Assembly (NCBI GenBank): GCA_023212725.1
Contig: JALBYF010000057.1
Coordinates: 1-64,000 of the forward strand
Direction: 5' to 3'
DNA: 64,000 nucleotides
DNA from: Tranzscheliella williamsii
Taxonomy: Eukaryota; Basidiomycota; Ustilaginomycetes; Ustilaginales; Ustilaginaceae
A program made the translations under genes and the position numbers. The notes below the pieces were generated by a model. That model saw nothing but the letters and a program-made list of their open reading frames with translations, was not told the origin of the DNA and did no database searches. This document shows positions 8,608 to 24,237 of the stretch, piece after piece. The stretch's first letter is position 1. Each line of letters begins with the position of its first letter.

Positions 8608-11600
8608 CTATGCGTTGAGACGCTCCAGCAATTCGTTTGCGATGCTTTGGTTGGGCAGGCGGGACAGGTATCCATCGAAGCTCTTGCGGTCGGTCTTGTC
8701 CTGGACCTTGTCGAGATAGCGCATGGACTCCTGCACGTGGTTGTGTTCGACCAGCTTGGCGATGAAGGGCGTGTACCCGATGGGCGACCGCTTAGAGTTT
8801 GCTAGAAAGGCCGTCGGCGAAAAGAGCGCCTTTGGTCAGTCTCATCCGTCCTGTAGACAACCGGCATATACATTTATAAATGCTTACCGAACGACCAAAG
8901 ACCGTCCCAGTCCTTACTGTTCACCAGGACATCCACTTTGATGTTCCAGAACCTCTTGTCAGGTACCTTGAAATCAGAGCGGAGCTTTTCCGCTTTCTTG
9001 GTCATGTTGCGGAATAACAACTGGCGTACGGTATCGTTCAAAGAGAGGCCAACGAAACGGCTGTGGCCCGCCTCTTCCTTCTGCAAAGCCTGCTGGAAGC
9101 CTATCAGACGTATCTGTTCGTCCACAAGCTATCGAAACCGGTTGCAACGGGAGTAGGCAGAGATAGCAACGAGCCGGAAAAGGTATACAAATCGTCAGCT
9201 ACAGGAAGACGAACACTTTGTGACAGCGGAGGGAGACACTTACCTTGGCCTCCAATACTCTTTCCTTGTCCTCGCCAAAGAATTTCATCGCCGTTTTGAG
9301 CTTGAAGGTCTTTTCGGACACCTCGTTCTCGGTGGCCTCAGCCGCGGGAGTAGCGTTAGCTTCCTCGAGTGCAAGAATGGCAGAGTCAGTGCGACGGTCA
9401 TCTTGGAAGTAAAAATCTTTCAGTAGATCTCTGTCCATCTCTTTTGCGTAGGCTTCGAGAAGATTGGAAGCAAGGGCGAGGTGGCGACGCGAAGAGTGCA
9501 GTTCAGATCGGAGCGCGCCCTCGTCCGCTGCGTTTTGCGGTGGAGCAGACGCCGGGGCAAGCGCGTCGGATATGGGCGCCTGCACGATGCGGAAGAAGTC
9601 GCCGCGCGAAAGCTGCTGCTTGAGACGGAGGAGCACATGGTAAATCAGATCGGTGTCGCCCGACTCGACGGCCTTGACGAGCGCAAGCTTGTCCTCGTGC
9701 ATGTTTAGCAGCAGCGGCACCTGATCGATGGCGCGAGCTTCATGGTCCAGTAACCGTGTGGCCAGATTTCGCCTGCCGGCTTTCCATGCCGTCCACGCAA
9801 CTTCGGAGAAGCTGACCGCGACGCTGCGTTCAGCACCTCTGCCTAGTTCGTTCAGGCGTTTGGGATCAGTCCCGTCCTGTTCGCCCACGCCGGCGACGTC
9901 AGGAATTGGCTCGGCTTGGCCATCGACCTCGCTTGTCTGCTCGTTTAGCAATGCCGCCAGCTGAAACTTTCGGACGATTTCAGCGCACAGCTTCTCTTCC
10001 GATGCGGAGATTGCGGCGGCGGAGGCAGTCAGTGTGTCTCTGGACCTAGCAATCTTCGCCCTGGCCCAGTGCTTGAGTATCGGGTCGGGCCGGACGTGGA
10101 GGTAATGTGCTATGCGTAAAGCAAGCAGATGGTGGTTTTGAGCGGTCAATCTGGACAGCAAGGCGGTCGAGCCAGAGGCAACGTATTGCTCATAGGAAAT
10201 GGGGATCCCTATTTGGTAGTTTCGGGCCGCGTTCAGGACGCGGAGTGTTTTGGCCATGTCGACGAAAGTGGTCGGGTCGTAGATGTCAATAAAGCTTTTG
10301 CCAAGGGACGCCGCCTTGAGTAAGCGCCTCTGCCATGTCAAGTCCCATTCGTACGCAGCGGCACGGAGGCAGCAGTCAACGGCGTCGGGAAGACTGCTCC
10401 TGATCGCCCTTATCGCTTCGTCCGCTTTGCTGCTTTTTGCGGTGAACTGCTCGGAAGCATCAAAGAGCAAAGCCGCAGTGTCGTGCGAGCCCGGCTGGAA
10501 AATGCGGGTAGAGACATCGGGAACCTTCTGTAAGAATTCATGGCGATCAGAGCTGATGATTCTAAGGCCGTCCATCTCGCCGACGAGATGAGCGGGGCCT
10601 GAGTACGGATAGCGAATCGAGTCGCCAAAGGGGCCCACCATCATGACCTCGGTGCTAAAGGCCAGTGCCACAGTGTTGTTCCCGCACCATTCAATGGATC
10701 GGATGGCACTGCCGCCCAGGCCACCTTTGCCAGAAGCCTCACCGGAGCCTAAAAGGGGGATGGCGTCATCGGTAGGCGGGGCTTCCTGATACGCCTCGCT
10801 GGCTCGGACATCGAACTCACTAAGGCTGCGCGAAAAGTCCGAGCTGACCACCCAGAGGACAAGATCAGCAGTGAGGAGGGCGAGCAGTTTCCCATTAGGA
10901 GACGGCTGTATGGCGTGGAAAGGTCCTCGGGACAAGCGCATGTCCTGGCAGGAGTTGTCGGGGGAGGAAGGTCCAGCAGCCGACCGGGTCAAGGAAAGCA
11001 ACGTGGTCCCTTGCGCAATGAGGACGGTAGTCAGCCCTGTGGGCGAGGCACAAGGTGGGACGAGAGCCCACGAGGCGGGGAGATCCGAGGAGGGGCCAGA
11101 ATTGGTGATGGGAGCCGCGGGGAAGGAAGAGGAGGAGAGAGATGCTGCAGGGAGCAACTGGGGAGTCGGGATCGGCTTGGTGTCGTCGTCTGTGGATGGA
11201 AAGACAAACCCCAGCTCGCCTCCGCCACTTAGTGTGACCGCAGTGGCTGGTTCGCCAGGATCGGTGTCGGCATCGAGACCTGGGAAGCGCCATTCGACAA
11301 AACGTCTGGCCCCGACAAGGGCTACAAGACCGCCTGCCCAGACCTTGGCCTGTAAGACTCCTGTCTCGGTCGCCTCTTGCCCGAGCGAGTACTGGACGTA
11401 GTAGGAGGTGGATGTTGCCTCGACGGGTAAAGGGCGTTGCTGAGAGGTGTAGGTGGCGAGCTCGCGTGCTGGGGCGGAAGGGCATGGCGACATGAGAGTA
11501 TACAGGCGCACCTGGCCTTCTTCGAGGACAACGACAAGCTGCTCAAGCGCGTTGAAGCCGAGGGCGATGACGCGGAGGGACGGGTCCCATGGGATGGTCT

Positions 11601-11841
11601 CGATGAGACGACCGGCTGCCGTATAGACGAGGATCTTGGGTTTCAGCAAGGAGGCTTTGCCGAGGGTCACCAGACGGGCTGGATCACGGAGCAAAGCAAC
11701 GAGGCCGCCATTATCGGAAGCAGCGACCACGTAGTCAGCGAGGTTGTCGACGCCCCAGGTGAGCGCATAGAGCTCCGTCTTGCGATAGAAGACATCTTGC
11801 AGACTGGACCACTCGGTAGTTGGATGAGGTGCACTGACCAT
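8608..11841 (-). CDS. VPS16: VPS16, core subunit of HOPS/CORVET tethering complexes
   Basis: VPS16 is the shared class C core subunit that, with VPS33, VPS18 and VPS11, drives tethering and fusion at endosomes and the vacuole (family knowledge). Three exons on the minus strand, 9244-11841, 8888-9128 and 8608-8801, join in frame to 1010 residues. I chose ATG 11841, since it is the first in-frame ATG and is followed by the conserved WSSLQDVFYRKTELYALTWG. The N-terminal half is the beta-propeller Vps16_N. The C-terminal Vps16_C helical solenoid shows AADEAIRAI-like, CCLRAAAYEWD and LLKAASLGKSF, then FVGLSLNDTVR, DKRFWNIKVDVL and RSPIGYTPFIAKL. The last acceptor was set at 8802 because only CTAG|CA restores the SPIGY frame after the upstream exon ends in phase 1. 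The shorter downstream AG at the earlier site would shift frame. Confidence 0.95.
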
Positions 11842-12298
11842 GCTGGATTGAGCAGCCAGTCGGCCCGGATGCCAAGCTTGACCCAGCGCCGAGCGGTCCC
11901 GATCAAGGCGCAGCAACGGCGAAGAGACGCAATGTAGAGGTGCAGGTGGCAACGTAGAGGTGCAGGTAGTGTTGACCGTAGTGATTCAGAGAGGGCCTTT
12001 TGCTTGGGTGCGATCGTACAAGCGTGGATAGCTGAGCTTTAACAGAGTATATATCAAGGCTCGTGGCTGTCAGAAAGGTGGGATTTGCAAAGGTGGAGGT
12101 GGTTGCGAGTTGTGAGTGAGAGTGTGAGTGGGAATAGGAGTGTTCCGCGATCACCACCATCACTCTGCCCAGCGGTACGAACTGTATGCCTTTCACACCC
12201 CGCTACGCCCCAAGTAAGAGGTGCGGTAACGGAAGTGCAGGTACACTCTGTCGATCCTCTGTGGCGCGCTGACGGCGGACCGCTTCGGCACGACTGGC
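11842..12298. other. Divergent promoter of VPS16 and the PRKRIP1-like gene
   Basis: The two genes diverge from this 457-bp stretch, so it must carry both promoters and leaders. A short direct repeat (gtagaggtgcaggtggcaac / gtagaggtgcaggtagt) occurs near 11933-11970. An AGAGTATATATC sequence near 12044 is TATA-like. Neither has been assigned a factor. Confidence 0.45.
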
Positions 12299-12988
12299 AT
12301 GGCGGGGCTGACGGCGTCCAGCTCGCGGCCGGAGCCCACGGCGGATCGAACCGTCTCGTCGAGCCCGCCGGCGCCCGGAAAACGGCAGAAAAACAGCCCG
12401 CACGAGAAGCAGGCCCAGGCGATATCCAAGCTGCTTGCCCATCCCGAGAAGCAGGTGATGATCCCTGCGGCGTCCAGAGAGAAATCCCTGCGTCCGCCTC
12501 GCGAGATGATGAAGAACGTCAGCGGCTCCAGCGCCGGCGCCGGCTCCGGCGAGTTTCATGTCTACAAACAGCAGAGGAGGCGCGAATACGAACGTATCCA
12601 GCTCATGGAAGAGGAGAACAAAAGAGTAGGTCGACGCCCTGCTCCCTGAGCGTTCCTGTTACCCGTGCGCTGCATTGTGCTGACCGCTTGCTACGCCCTC
12701 CCCGCCGAACAGCTGACAGAACAGCAAGAATTCGACCGCAAACGCGCTATACAGCAGCAGCAAGATGAGGCGAAAACGGACAAGAATCGAGCCAAGCGCG
12801 AAAAGAAGCGTCTCGCAGCTCTCCATGCGAAATCAGCGAAAAAGCATGCCAACGCCAGTGGCGCCTCGCCACAAGAGGATCCCGACCCAAAACGACAGCG
12901 GCTCCACAACGCCGAGGTCGGGAGAGTCCAGTTCAAGCCCAAAGAAGATGACGATGACGACGAGGAAAAGAGTGACGCCGAGCGCTAG
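12299..12988 (+). CDS. PRKRIP1/DUF1168 family nuclear RNA-binding protein
   Basis: Two exons, 12299-12625 and 12713-12988, give 200 residues; the donor is AGA|GTAGGT and the acceptor CGAACAG|CTG, both in frame. The signature of the family is clear at residues about 75-105: KNVSGSSAGAGSGEFHVYKQQRRREYERI. A coiled, Lys/Arg/Gln-rich helix follows, with an acidic tail (DDDDDEEKSDAER). In animals PRKRIP1 binds double-stranded RNA and sits in the catalytic spliceosome, where its long helix bridges components; the fungal protein is expected to be nuclear and may share that role (inference). The gene is divergent from VPS16. Confidence 0.88.
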
Positions 12989-13232
12989 TGCCGGATCGCG
13001 CCGAGTCGGACAACAAGTAACGTTCTCTCTGAGCAGTGCCAATGCATTCTAGCATGCGTACAGGCACCTCGTCTCGCCCGTGCTTCGCAGTTCTATTGCC
13101 ACACTCTTCTGGCCAGTTGGCCTATATCATGTATAATAGCACAAGTGGAGTCACATGTCTGCTCCTGGTTTGCAACGTGGTCTAAACAAGGCTCTTCCGG
13201 ATGAGATGGGTATGTCATCAAGCCAGCAGACA

Positions 13233-15787
13233 TCATTCGTAAAGACGGCGATGAGAAAGGCCGGCGCTTCCTTTCGGAGGAGCATTAGCCCCCAAAGACC
13301 AGGGTGGGCTCACCTCCAAGTTCGATCTTGTGGGGTAAGAGGATGCGAAAGAATGATTCGCAGTCATTGACCACTGCGTACTCGCCGATCCCGATGCACG
13401 TCTGTGGCTCAGCGAGTGCCGATGGTTCTCATCCGAATCGATATGTCGGCTGGGTTGGCTGCGCTCATCACGTCTTTCATCCGGCATCGGCCTTTCAGCG
13501 CTGACTCCATGGCGGTCCATCTGGCCAAATGTTTGGGCTCTCGCTCTTCCGAACTGATCCGCAGCTGGAGGCATCAACATGCCGGGATCCGCTCGATCAT
13601 GTGCAGCAAAGCCTCCATCTGAGGTGGAGTAGGGCGGAACCTGAGCCATGTAGTGAGCAGGGCCGGTTGAAGGACGACGGAGGACCCGAGGATCCGGCAT
13701 ATCCATGGCTCTTGGTGATCGGCCAAGATCATGGGGCTCAAACGCCGAAACTCGGTAGCTCTGACGGACATCTGCGTGCATGTTGCCATGCGGAGTGCGT
13801 GTTGTTGGATACGCATTACGCTGATCCATAACAGACGCATCTGTTCTGTTGGCATCCAACACCGAAGTCACCACCGGTCTCGTCGGTTTTAGACCATTGG
13901 CGGCGATCAGCTCGGCTCGAAGCGCCTCTAAGCTGGCCTGCTTAGCACCTGGTGATTCTTCCCGTTCCCTGACAATTTCTTCGGCCGACTTGCCGCTTGT
14001 TCTGGCAGCGAACTCAGCCTCCTGGTATTTGCGCTTGTTCAGCTTGGCATAGAGCAGGCCACAAGCATTGCAGAGCGTCCTAGGCCCCATAGGCCCCTTC
14101 CGCCACTCTGGCGTCTCCTTTGCATGACAACCCAGGCATTCCTGATGATGCTCATTCTTGCGCTTGCGGACGCGTTTCTATACCGGATGGGAAAGTGAGA
14201 GGAAAAGTGTTTTGTTGAGCTGGTTGCTTCCGCTTCACAGGGTCAGCTTGCAGTTGCACTTACCATTCCTTTGCCTGCCAATTTTCTGCGATCTGATGCA
14301 TCTGTTTGCGGCTGATATTGATCGCTCATCCCTGAATAAGGATAAACGGTACTGCCGGTAGCTCTTGCCCGGAGTTCGTAAGCGCCGCTATCGTGTGCGT
14401 AACCGCCCACCGAGGGATTGTTGGCATTCGCGGGCGGACGTAGCGGAGGACCCGTACTCCGGACGTGCTCGAAGGAGGCGGCTCTTGTCAGGAGTGGCAT
14501 TGGGAGCTGACCCAATCCCTTTGCATACATTGAGTCGGTCGCGGGCCTGACATTCGCAGATGGATCCATGAGCGGAGGCGCAGTAATTCCTTCCGTATTA
14601 TGATCAGGCGCGTCACTATAAGTACGGTTTGCATTTCGATGACGTTCATCGTCATCCAATGTCAACTGTCCCAATGAGCTTCGAGCACGGTCAGGTATGT
14701 CGCCATGTCGATGATCACGTACGTAACCAGCTTGTCCTGGCACCTCCAACCGGGCCGCTGGTCGTGTAGTTCCCCTAGCGTCGTTGCTATGACGGGGCTC
14801 GGGTGTGTACATCAAGCCCAGATCTCTACAAACACCCTCGGCGCGACTGCGCGAGAACAAGGCTAAGGTGTCGAGTTCTTGATGAATCTTGCGCAAAAGT
14901 GCTTCCGGAGCGGCAGGGCCGTGAATGGTGGAGGGAGAAGCAGGACGTCCGATCGGTAACCCCAGGCGTCGATTGACGTCTTGGGCAAAGATGAGGCTGT
15001 CTATTAAACGATCGAGGTCGTATTGAAGTGCGTTTGTTGCGTCATGCGTTGGCCGAATTGGCGCACGCCGACGAGGCGAAGAGTAGGACCTGGGACGAGA
15101 GGGACCCGCCCGGCCTTCTAGATCAACAGATTGATCGCGAAACGGCCTTGCCAATGCCTCTTCGACCCGGTGAGCGGGCGAAACAGGTCTCGTGCTGCGT
15201 ACATCTGGTTGATATGGGTCGGAACGCAGCGGGTGGCACCCTTCGTCAGGCTCGTGTATAGATACTCCTGTCTCGAAATGGTGCTCTGGACGGTTTAGTT
15301 CCCGACTTCCTCTCCAGGCTTCCCTCGGTCCCATGTCATGACCCCTGCTGGAGTCGCGTGTCGACGATCGAGAAGTGGCAAGACGAGAAGACACAACATC
15401 GCCGTGATTGGCGCCTTTACCGAGATTGGAGGTTAGCGCGGAGAGCGGGGGTAATGTTACTCTTTGCCTATCGGCACTGTCTCTATATGTGTCGACGAGA
15501 TTTGTGTCAGCTTGGAAGTGGTTCGGAAAATGGAGCGAAGCTGGTAGACCACGACTGCTTGTCGCCTTGCCCATATACAACACCTTTCTATCGTTAAGCC
15601 GTTCAGCGGAATGATCACCAAAATCCAAATGCGGTGCCCTCATATTTGGTGACTGGCGACTAGGCTGTTTGCCTATATCTTCAGAGAAAATGTCACTGTT
15701 GTCCGCTTCGAAACTGTCGTCATAGGGGACGGGAGGCCGTGCAGAGGAGCTTGATGGAGGACCGGTGCGACGGCTACCTCCTGACAT
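13233..15787 (-). CDS. GATA-type zinc-finger transcription factor, NsdD-like
   Basis: Two exons on the minus strand, 14264-15787 and 13233-14177, join in phase 0 (ATG|GTAAGT...TATAG|AAA) to 822 residues. A single zinc finger lies at residues 522-547: CLGC, 18 residues, then CNAC, with TPEWRKGPMGPRTL between. The 18-residue loop and the following GLLYAKLNKRK match the fungal class containing NsdD and WC-2; no PAS domain is visible, so NsdD is the better match. A basic KRVRKRK run directly before the finger is a probable nuclear signal, and the intron falls just before it. The remaining sequence is Ser/Pro/Arg-rich and likely disordered, apart from one helical region around residues 250-330. 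NsdD-type factors control sexual development and morphogenesis in ascomycetes; the role here is inferred. Confidence 0.85.
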
Positions 15788-18700
15788 CGGTCAACGGGTG
15801 ATCGCTTTCTGTCAACCCAGCTTGAGCGATACTTCCCGAGAGCTCTCAAGGACAGGACGAACCGGGAGGTTGGAAGAATTCTGAAGAGGCAACCTGGTCG
15901 TAGATAGACAAGAGTGCTGCAACTGCAATCGAAGAAGCCGTCATCCGTTCTAGATCAACCAATCATGCAAACAAATCCCCACGGCTAGCTGACGTATGTG
16001 CGAAAGAGGGATAGATAGGGGAGAAACAGAGAGAGGGGTCAGCATTCGACTGAGACGCATAATAGTAGTGGACACAATGAGACCAGAGGCAGTTAAAGCT
16101 GTGTGGAAGAAAATCGGTCTACGGCCATCACCCTACTCTGGCGTTGCGATGGTATGGCACGGAACGCAAGCCGCACAATGAGTGCTGAGACTCCGGGGCG
16201 GCAATCTATTGCAGATAATCAACCCGATGGACAGTTGGGCTACGAAGAGACCGGCTTGAATCCGCTGGAGCGTGGCCATCACTGAATTTACTCAGCAGCC
16301 CATGCACACGCCCGTCAGGGGAAAACGGGCGCGGCCAAGCATGCACTGGCAACGACAGTTTCCCAAGCCTTACTTCTGCCTCGGACGAACTGACTCACTT
16401 ACTCGGCAGTAATGATGAACTGAAATGCCAAGAGGCGCAACGGCGGCGACGCTACCAAATGGTTGCGTGGAAATTAGGGTGTCTCGTAGTCGAGGTCGAA
16501 TGTGAAGAGCGAGCAGGGTTGTAAGAGCAATTGGGCTGTTGTGCGTTGAAAGGGCGAGGTGGTAAGAGAGGGGCCTGTGACAAGGAAGAAGGTGTGAATC
16601 TAGCCGCCTGAGAGTCGTTGTGGACGGCGTTGATTGTTGCAAAGCCCTTGCACAGGAAGGTGATAGTGGCGTTGAATCGCAGGCAGTGAGAGTCCAGCGG
16701 TGGTAGGAAGTGGAAGACGACAAGCTGTGGATAGGAAGGCAAGACGTCGAGGCGAAGAGGGGGCCAAAACAGAGCACTGTGTTGGAAATTGAGGCAAAAA
16801 TGTTAAGAGAGCTTGCGCTGGTGGAGAGGGCAAGTCCGATGAAGCTGGGAAAGATCGACAAGATGCTAGAGTGAGTATGGATAGCAGGATGGTGAGATGG
16901 CAAGATGGCGAGCGGATGAATTGACGAACAGGCTGCGCCGGTTTCGGTGACGAGCAGCAGCAGCAACCGCAAGGTGGACCACAAGGCAAAAGTGAAACGC
17001 AACCACTGCTTTGCAAGGCCAAGCGAGGCCGCGACCAGCTACCTTGTCACAAGCTGCCACCGTTGGAAAAGGAAGAGTATGATTGTTTGCAGCGTGCCCC
17101 ATGCAACGGCACCGAGCCAAGTCATCTGCTGGACTGGAGCAAAATGACAAGCAACGTACTGTGGTTCACATGCACGGGCGGTCGGTGTCACTCGATGGCG
17201 CTGGTCTCCAAGCCAAATTGGATCATCCAGACTTGACTGACTCAGAAGGGAGTGGGGGAACGGGAGGGGAAGAAGGTCTAATGCATGATCCCTGAGCAAG
17301 CCCACAGCCAGCCAACCGCGCACACGCTACGTCGTCCCTTTGCGCTCAAACAGAAGCTGAAGTGCCATTCACTTGCTCCGCCGCTTGGCTCGTGATGTGA
17401 GAATGTGAATGTCGTCTGTGCTCATTGGAAGCGCAAAGCGCTTCGTAGCGTAGGCGTATGACTGTGACACATCTAGGCGAGAGCTTGTCTGGAACCGGAA
17501 GTGGTCCGGATATCAGATCCTAATTGTGAATTGTGCCTCGTCTTGATCCGCTCGCTGTTGCCGGAATTACGAATGGTACATACAGAAGGCAGATTGGTCT
17601 TTTTCCTGCGGAATACGAGATGATACGCCCTTTTTTCGGCGCATCCGAGGCATGTGCACCTAGCTGACGAAACTGAGTTGATGTGCAGCTTCCTAAGCCA
17701 AACCTGGATCTATGTGGACCAGCCCAGTCGCGTCAAAGAGTTGAGGAAATAGCCGGAAATCTGTGCCGACAAAGGTCAGATGGGCACGCCGAGCTGAGCA
17801 AGCAACCATGGACAAATCTATTAACATTGTTTTCGCTGTCGAACTGCGGTTGTTCCCGCTTCCCCAGAATGGTTGCACTAGGAGCAGGACCGGTGAATGG
17901 CCCGTGTGGTATACCCACAGAGGAGTTGCCAAATGAGATGGCTCCGACAAACGCATCCGACCAAGTGCTGAAATGATGACGAACATCCTGGAATAGATCG
18001 AGGCCGGAGTGCAAAGCCATTGCGGCGAACCGAGGCCTGGCGGTGCCATGCTTCCGACTCAATAGAGCTAGAAGCGTTCGCCGTACGTAGCAGACTCGGA
18101 ACAAGCGGTCTAGCTCGCCATCGTGCGACATGACGACGCGCTATCAACTGCAAGCGACCGCGTGCGCCGAATGCAGCGTATGCAGTGGCACAGGCTTGTT
18201 CGGGATGAGCCAGAAGCAAGTGCAGATGCTAAAGTGCTATCGTAACGAAATAGGGTGTCGCATGCGATGGCGGAAACTGAATTGATTGGGGACAGGAAGC
18301 GGGAAGCACTGATGGCACTAGACACAGTAGCTAGGCAACCGTAATTCCATAAGCGGATTTTGAAAAACGAGGCGATGTGAGATGCTGCCGGGTAAGCTAA
18401 ACCTTGATGCAAGATCCAGATCCACCACACATCAAAGGCGATTCAATAGCACACGGAGCCCCGTCCAATCGAGCTCGCTGTGGGTAGGATAATGATGTAC
18501 CCCTAACCTGTGGTCGCTTTGCTTTCGCGTTTGTCCCTGCTGCGAGATCGCCGAGGGCAGGTGTTGCAACGTATAACGCGCTCTAGCTGATTGGCAAGCT
18601 CAGTCACAGTGCTAAAAGTTTGCGATGTCCATGAGGCTATGTGGCTATGTAAGGTAAGCGCTTGGAGATGCGGAAACGGAAGAGGCGTCAAGATGCAGGG

Positions 18701-21375
18701 TCGAGGTTCGGGTAAATTCCGATGCGTATTTCTGGAGCCGCTGTTTCGAGGCAAGCCATCCAGGAGCTCATCCCGAGTGAGCATTCGGCGATGTGCTTCC
18801 CATGCTCGGTTCCTCCGTCTACTTATGGTGTTACCATCTAGCGGTAAACCTGCAGCTCTGCCACAGCGAGCTCTTCGCCGCAAGGAATCGACGCCACGAC
18901 GCCTCACCCATCCACACGCGCAGTGAGATATCAAGACAGTTGTATAAGCAGCTTTTTTATCACTTCGCTTCGCCGTTTGAAGGGGTTTGTGCGGAACCTC
19001 GTGGTTGCCGCGTTCTCTCCATCTGGCTCTGCAGGATCGATGCGCTGTTCGAATTGGAAACGCTTTTCGTCGCGCGAATGCGGCGGATAAGCGAGGGCGA
19101 TCGTGCATTTCACGTTCGTCGGCTCAGCCGCTGAGCACGAGGAGCGTCTGTTATGCGGACGCGTATGGAAGGTCATGTCGGAGCGAGAGCTGCGCCCCGG
19201 CTCCTTATTCGGCTTGCTCGATTCATGCCAGCGCATGGTCAAGCCATCGAGGCTTCCGCGTGAAGCCCCTGTGCGAACAGCAAGTCTGCCACAATCCTAT
19301 CTGGACCAGAGTCCAAAATAGCTTCAAGAAAGGTCCAAGCATGCCTAGCCACGGATGCCGCGGCGGTTCCACCGAGCGGATGCACACGGTTGCCCGCCCT
19401 TCCATGTGCTGCGAGGGTCGTTGCGGCTTCACCCTTGCGCTGATTTCATCTGTGATGGTTTAGCCAGCACGCAAGGACACGGCCGACCAAGGCTGTGCGG
19501 TAGCATTCCTGGATACGGTGTCGTTGACTTGTCACTCAGTGTGGCAGGCCGCGATGAAGCGGATATGGTTTTAGCGTTGCACTGAGGCTCACAGCAATTC
19601 CGGACGCGCCCACGACATGCAAGGAACTCTCTCGGCGACCGGCGTGAAGTTCACAGCTGCAGGGACCGGGACCGAAAGGTGACCAAATTCCATGCGGTCG
19701 CTCTGGCTGTGTTATTGGCGCAAAAGGACCAGCTGATCCCCGGGCAAGACAACAGATGCATCTGCATGATCGGCCCTAAAGTTTCCGCTCTCCGAGCGTG
19801 ACCTTTTCCGGGAGGCGGCTTTGGGGGGTGGGGCTAGCATACGCGTCCGCAGGTCGCTCCGGTGCGCTGTACTCGCCGATCTGCGAGTCTACTTTCGGAA
19901 CAGATGGCGCCCATGGCGGCACTCTGCTTGGCAGCGCGTTCACGCGCCACAGACGGGCCAGATTCGTCGCCGATTCGATCTGCACCACCTTGCATCTCCG
20001 TTAGCACCACCCGCACGCGGACTTTGCTCCGGATAACGCTAGGCTTGCGCGCGGGCTGCCCACGCTGATGCCCTCCTACATTCGCCCCTCGACCAGCGCC
20101 CATCCCCCTCCGTCACCGCAACCTGCTAGCATTCCCTGGTCGGCAGGCGCCATCCGCCCCGCCCCGTCAACCGTCAGAGAGCTTATATATCAGCCAGCGC
20201 TTGAAATCCCGAGCAAATCTAACAGGCAAGTGAATGGAATTTATCACCACCAGTCTGCGCCTCATGAAACATATCATTCGCGCACATCAACCACACAGGC
20301 AACCGTTACGGACAAGTGAGAGAACAGAAACAGTTGCATGTGTGAGAAGATTGTGTTTCGAGCATGCCTGACCCAGGGCAGAAGAATGAACTGTCGCGAG
20401 GACAGACCAAAGGCGAATATATACAAATGTCAGGAGAAGAAGTATTGACAGAATAGAAGAAAGCGTTGAGCTGTAAAAGAAGCCCTGGGTTGAGGAGTAC
20501 GGTGAGAACGGCGAGGCTGCTAATATACACACGATGTTTCGGAATGCGAGCCGAACCGACAGATGCCGGCTAGCACTCCAAGAGGGAGCAGGCATTTCAT
20601 GGAGCGAGAATATAGGGTATAAGGATCGCACGGGTAGGCATGGTGACGCGCCTACACCGGCGTCGTAAAGCAGTTTCGACCCCCCCCCTGTCCGAGTCGA
20701 ACAGACCTAGACGGGCGAATGCCAAAGCAGCCTGCTGCAAAGAGCAGAAGCCTTTAGAATGAAGTCGTGAAACTGCCTTGTTCTTGCATGGTATCTTTGT
20801 ATTGATGTTGCTGGGCTTGATTGTGACTCTCTAGTGATGCAGATTGGGATGCAAATTATCGAAACCGAAGTAGAACCACTCAAGAGTCGTGGTGTTGTTT
20901 TGATCGTTTTCGCCGGCAGTAAGAGGCGTCTGAGAATGCTAGAGTATGCTGATAGTTCTATGATGGGGATATATTCCCGAAACTAGCAAGAATGCCGGGC
21001 GCTTGACCAAAACAGAGTTCTAGATAAACCAAGCCAAAGAGAAAAGACCCTTGTAAGAGAGTCGTGCTGACGACTACAACCAAAAGGGCCAGGAAGATAC
21101 CATGCAAAGGAAGCTAAAAGAGGACCATGGATCGAGGATCTTGAAGAACCACATGATTGAAAGAATAAAAACTTTTTGCAATTGAAATGTCCGCTGTGTT
21201 GAGAGATGAGAAATCGTGTGTGTTGGAAGCCGTGCCGTTGAAGCGGGCTAAACACTATATATCCGTTCTTAGCCGCGCCAGGGGAGAGGCGAATGAGACA
21301 TGCTTGAAACGGTTTGATGATTGAGAAAAGTGACGAGGCGGGAGCAGCGCTGAGTCTCGGTAAAGGGTCATATGG
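15788..21375. other. Gene-poor region upstream of the GATA factor
   Basis: About 5.6 kb without a recognised gene between the start of the GATA gene and the 3' end of DED1. Open frames on both strands (for example 210 codons at 16370-17002 on minus and 201 codons at 18503-19108 on minus) show no domain. The stretch 16400-17020 is pyrimidine-rich on the minus strand, as expected for a long leader or promoter of the GATA gene. A C-run lies near 20683-20690. I see no repeat or mobile element in it. A long untranslated leader, a noncoding RNA, or a fast-evolving gene split by introns are all possible. Confidence 0.5.

Positions 21376-24237
<2,862 letters not shown>

Noticed and set aside
16370..17022. 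Minus-strand frames of 140-210 codons with signal-like starts
   Set aside because: Low-complexity Ser/Leu/Pro sequence caused by a pyrimidine-rich leader; overlapping frames are equally open.
20660..20720. gtccgagtcgaacagacc, resembling a tRNA T-arm on the minus strand
   Set aside because: No matching acceptor, anticodon or D-arm could be folded around it.
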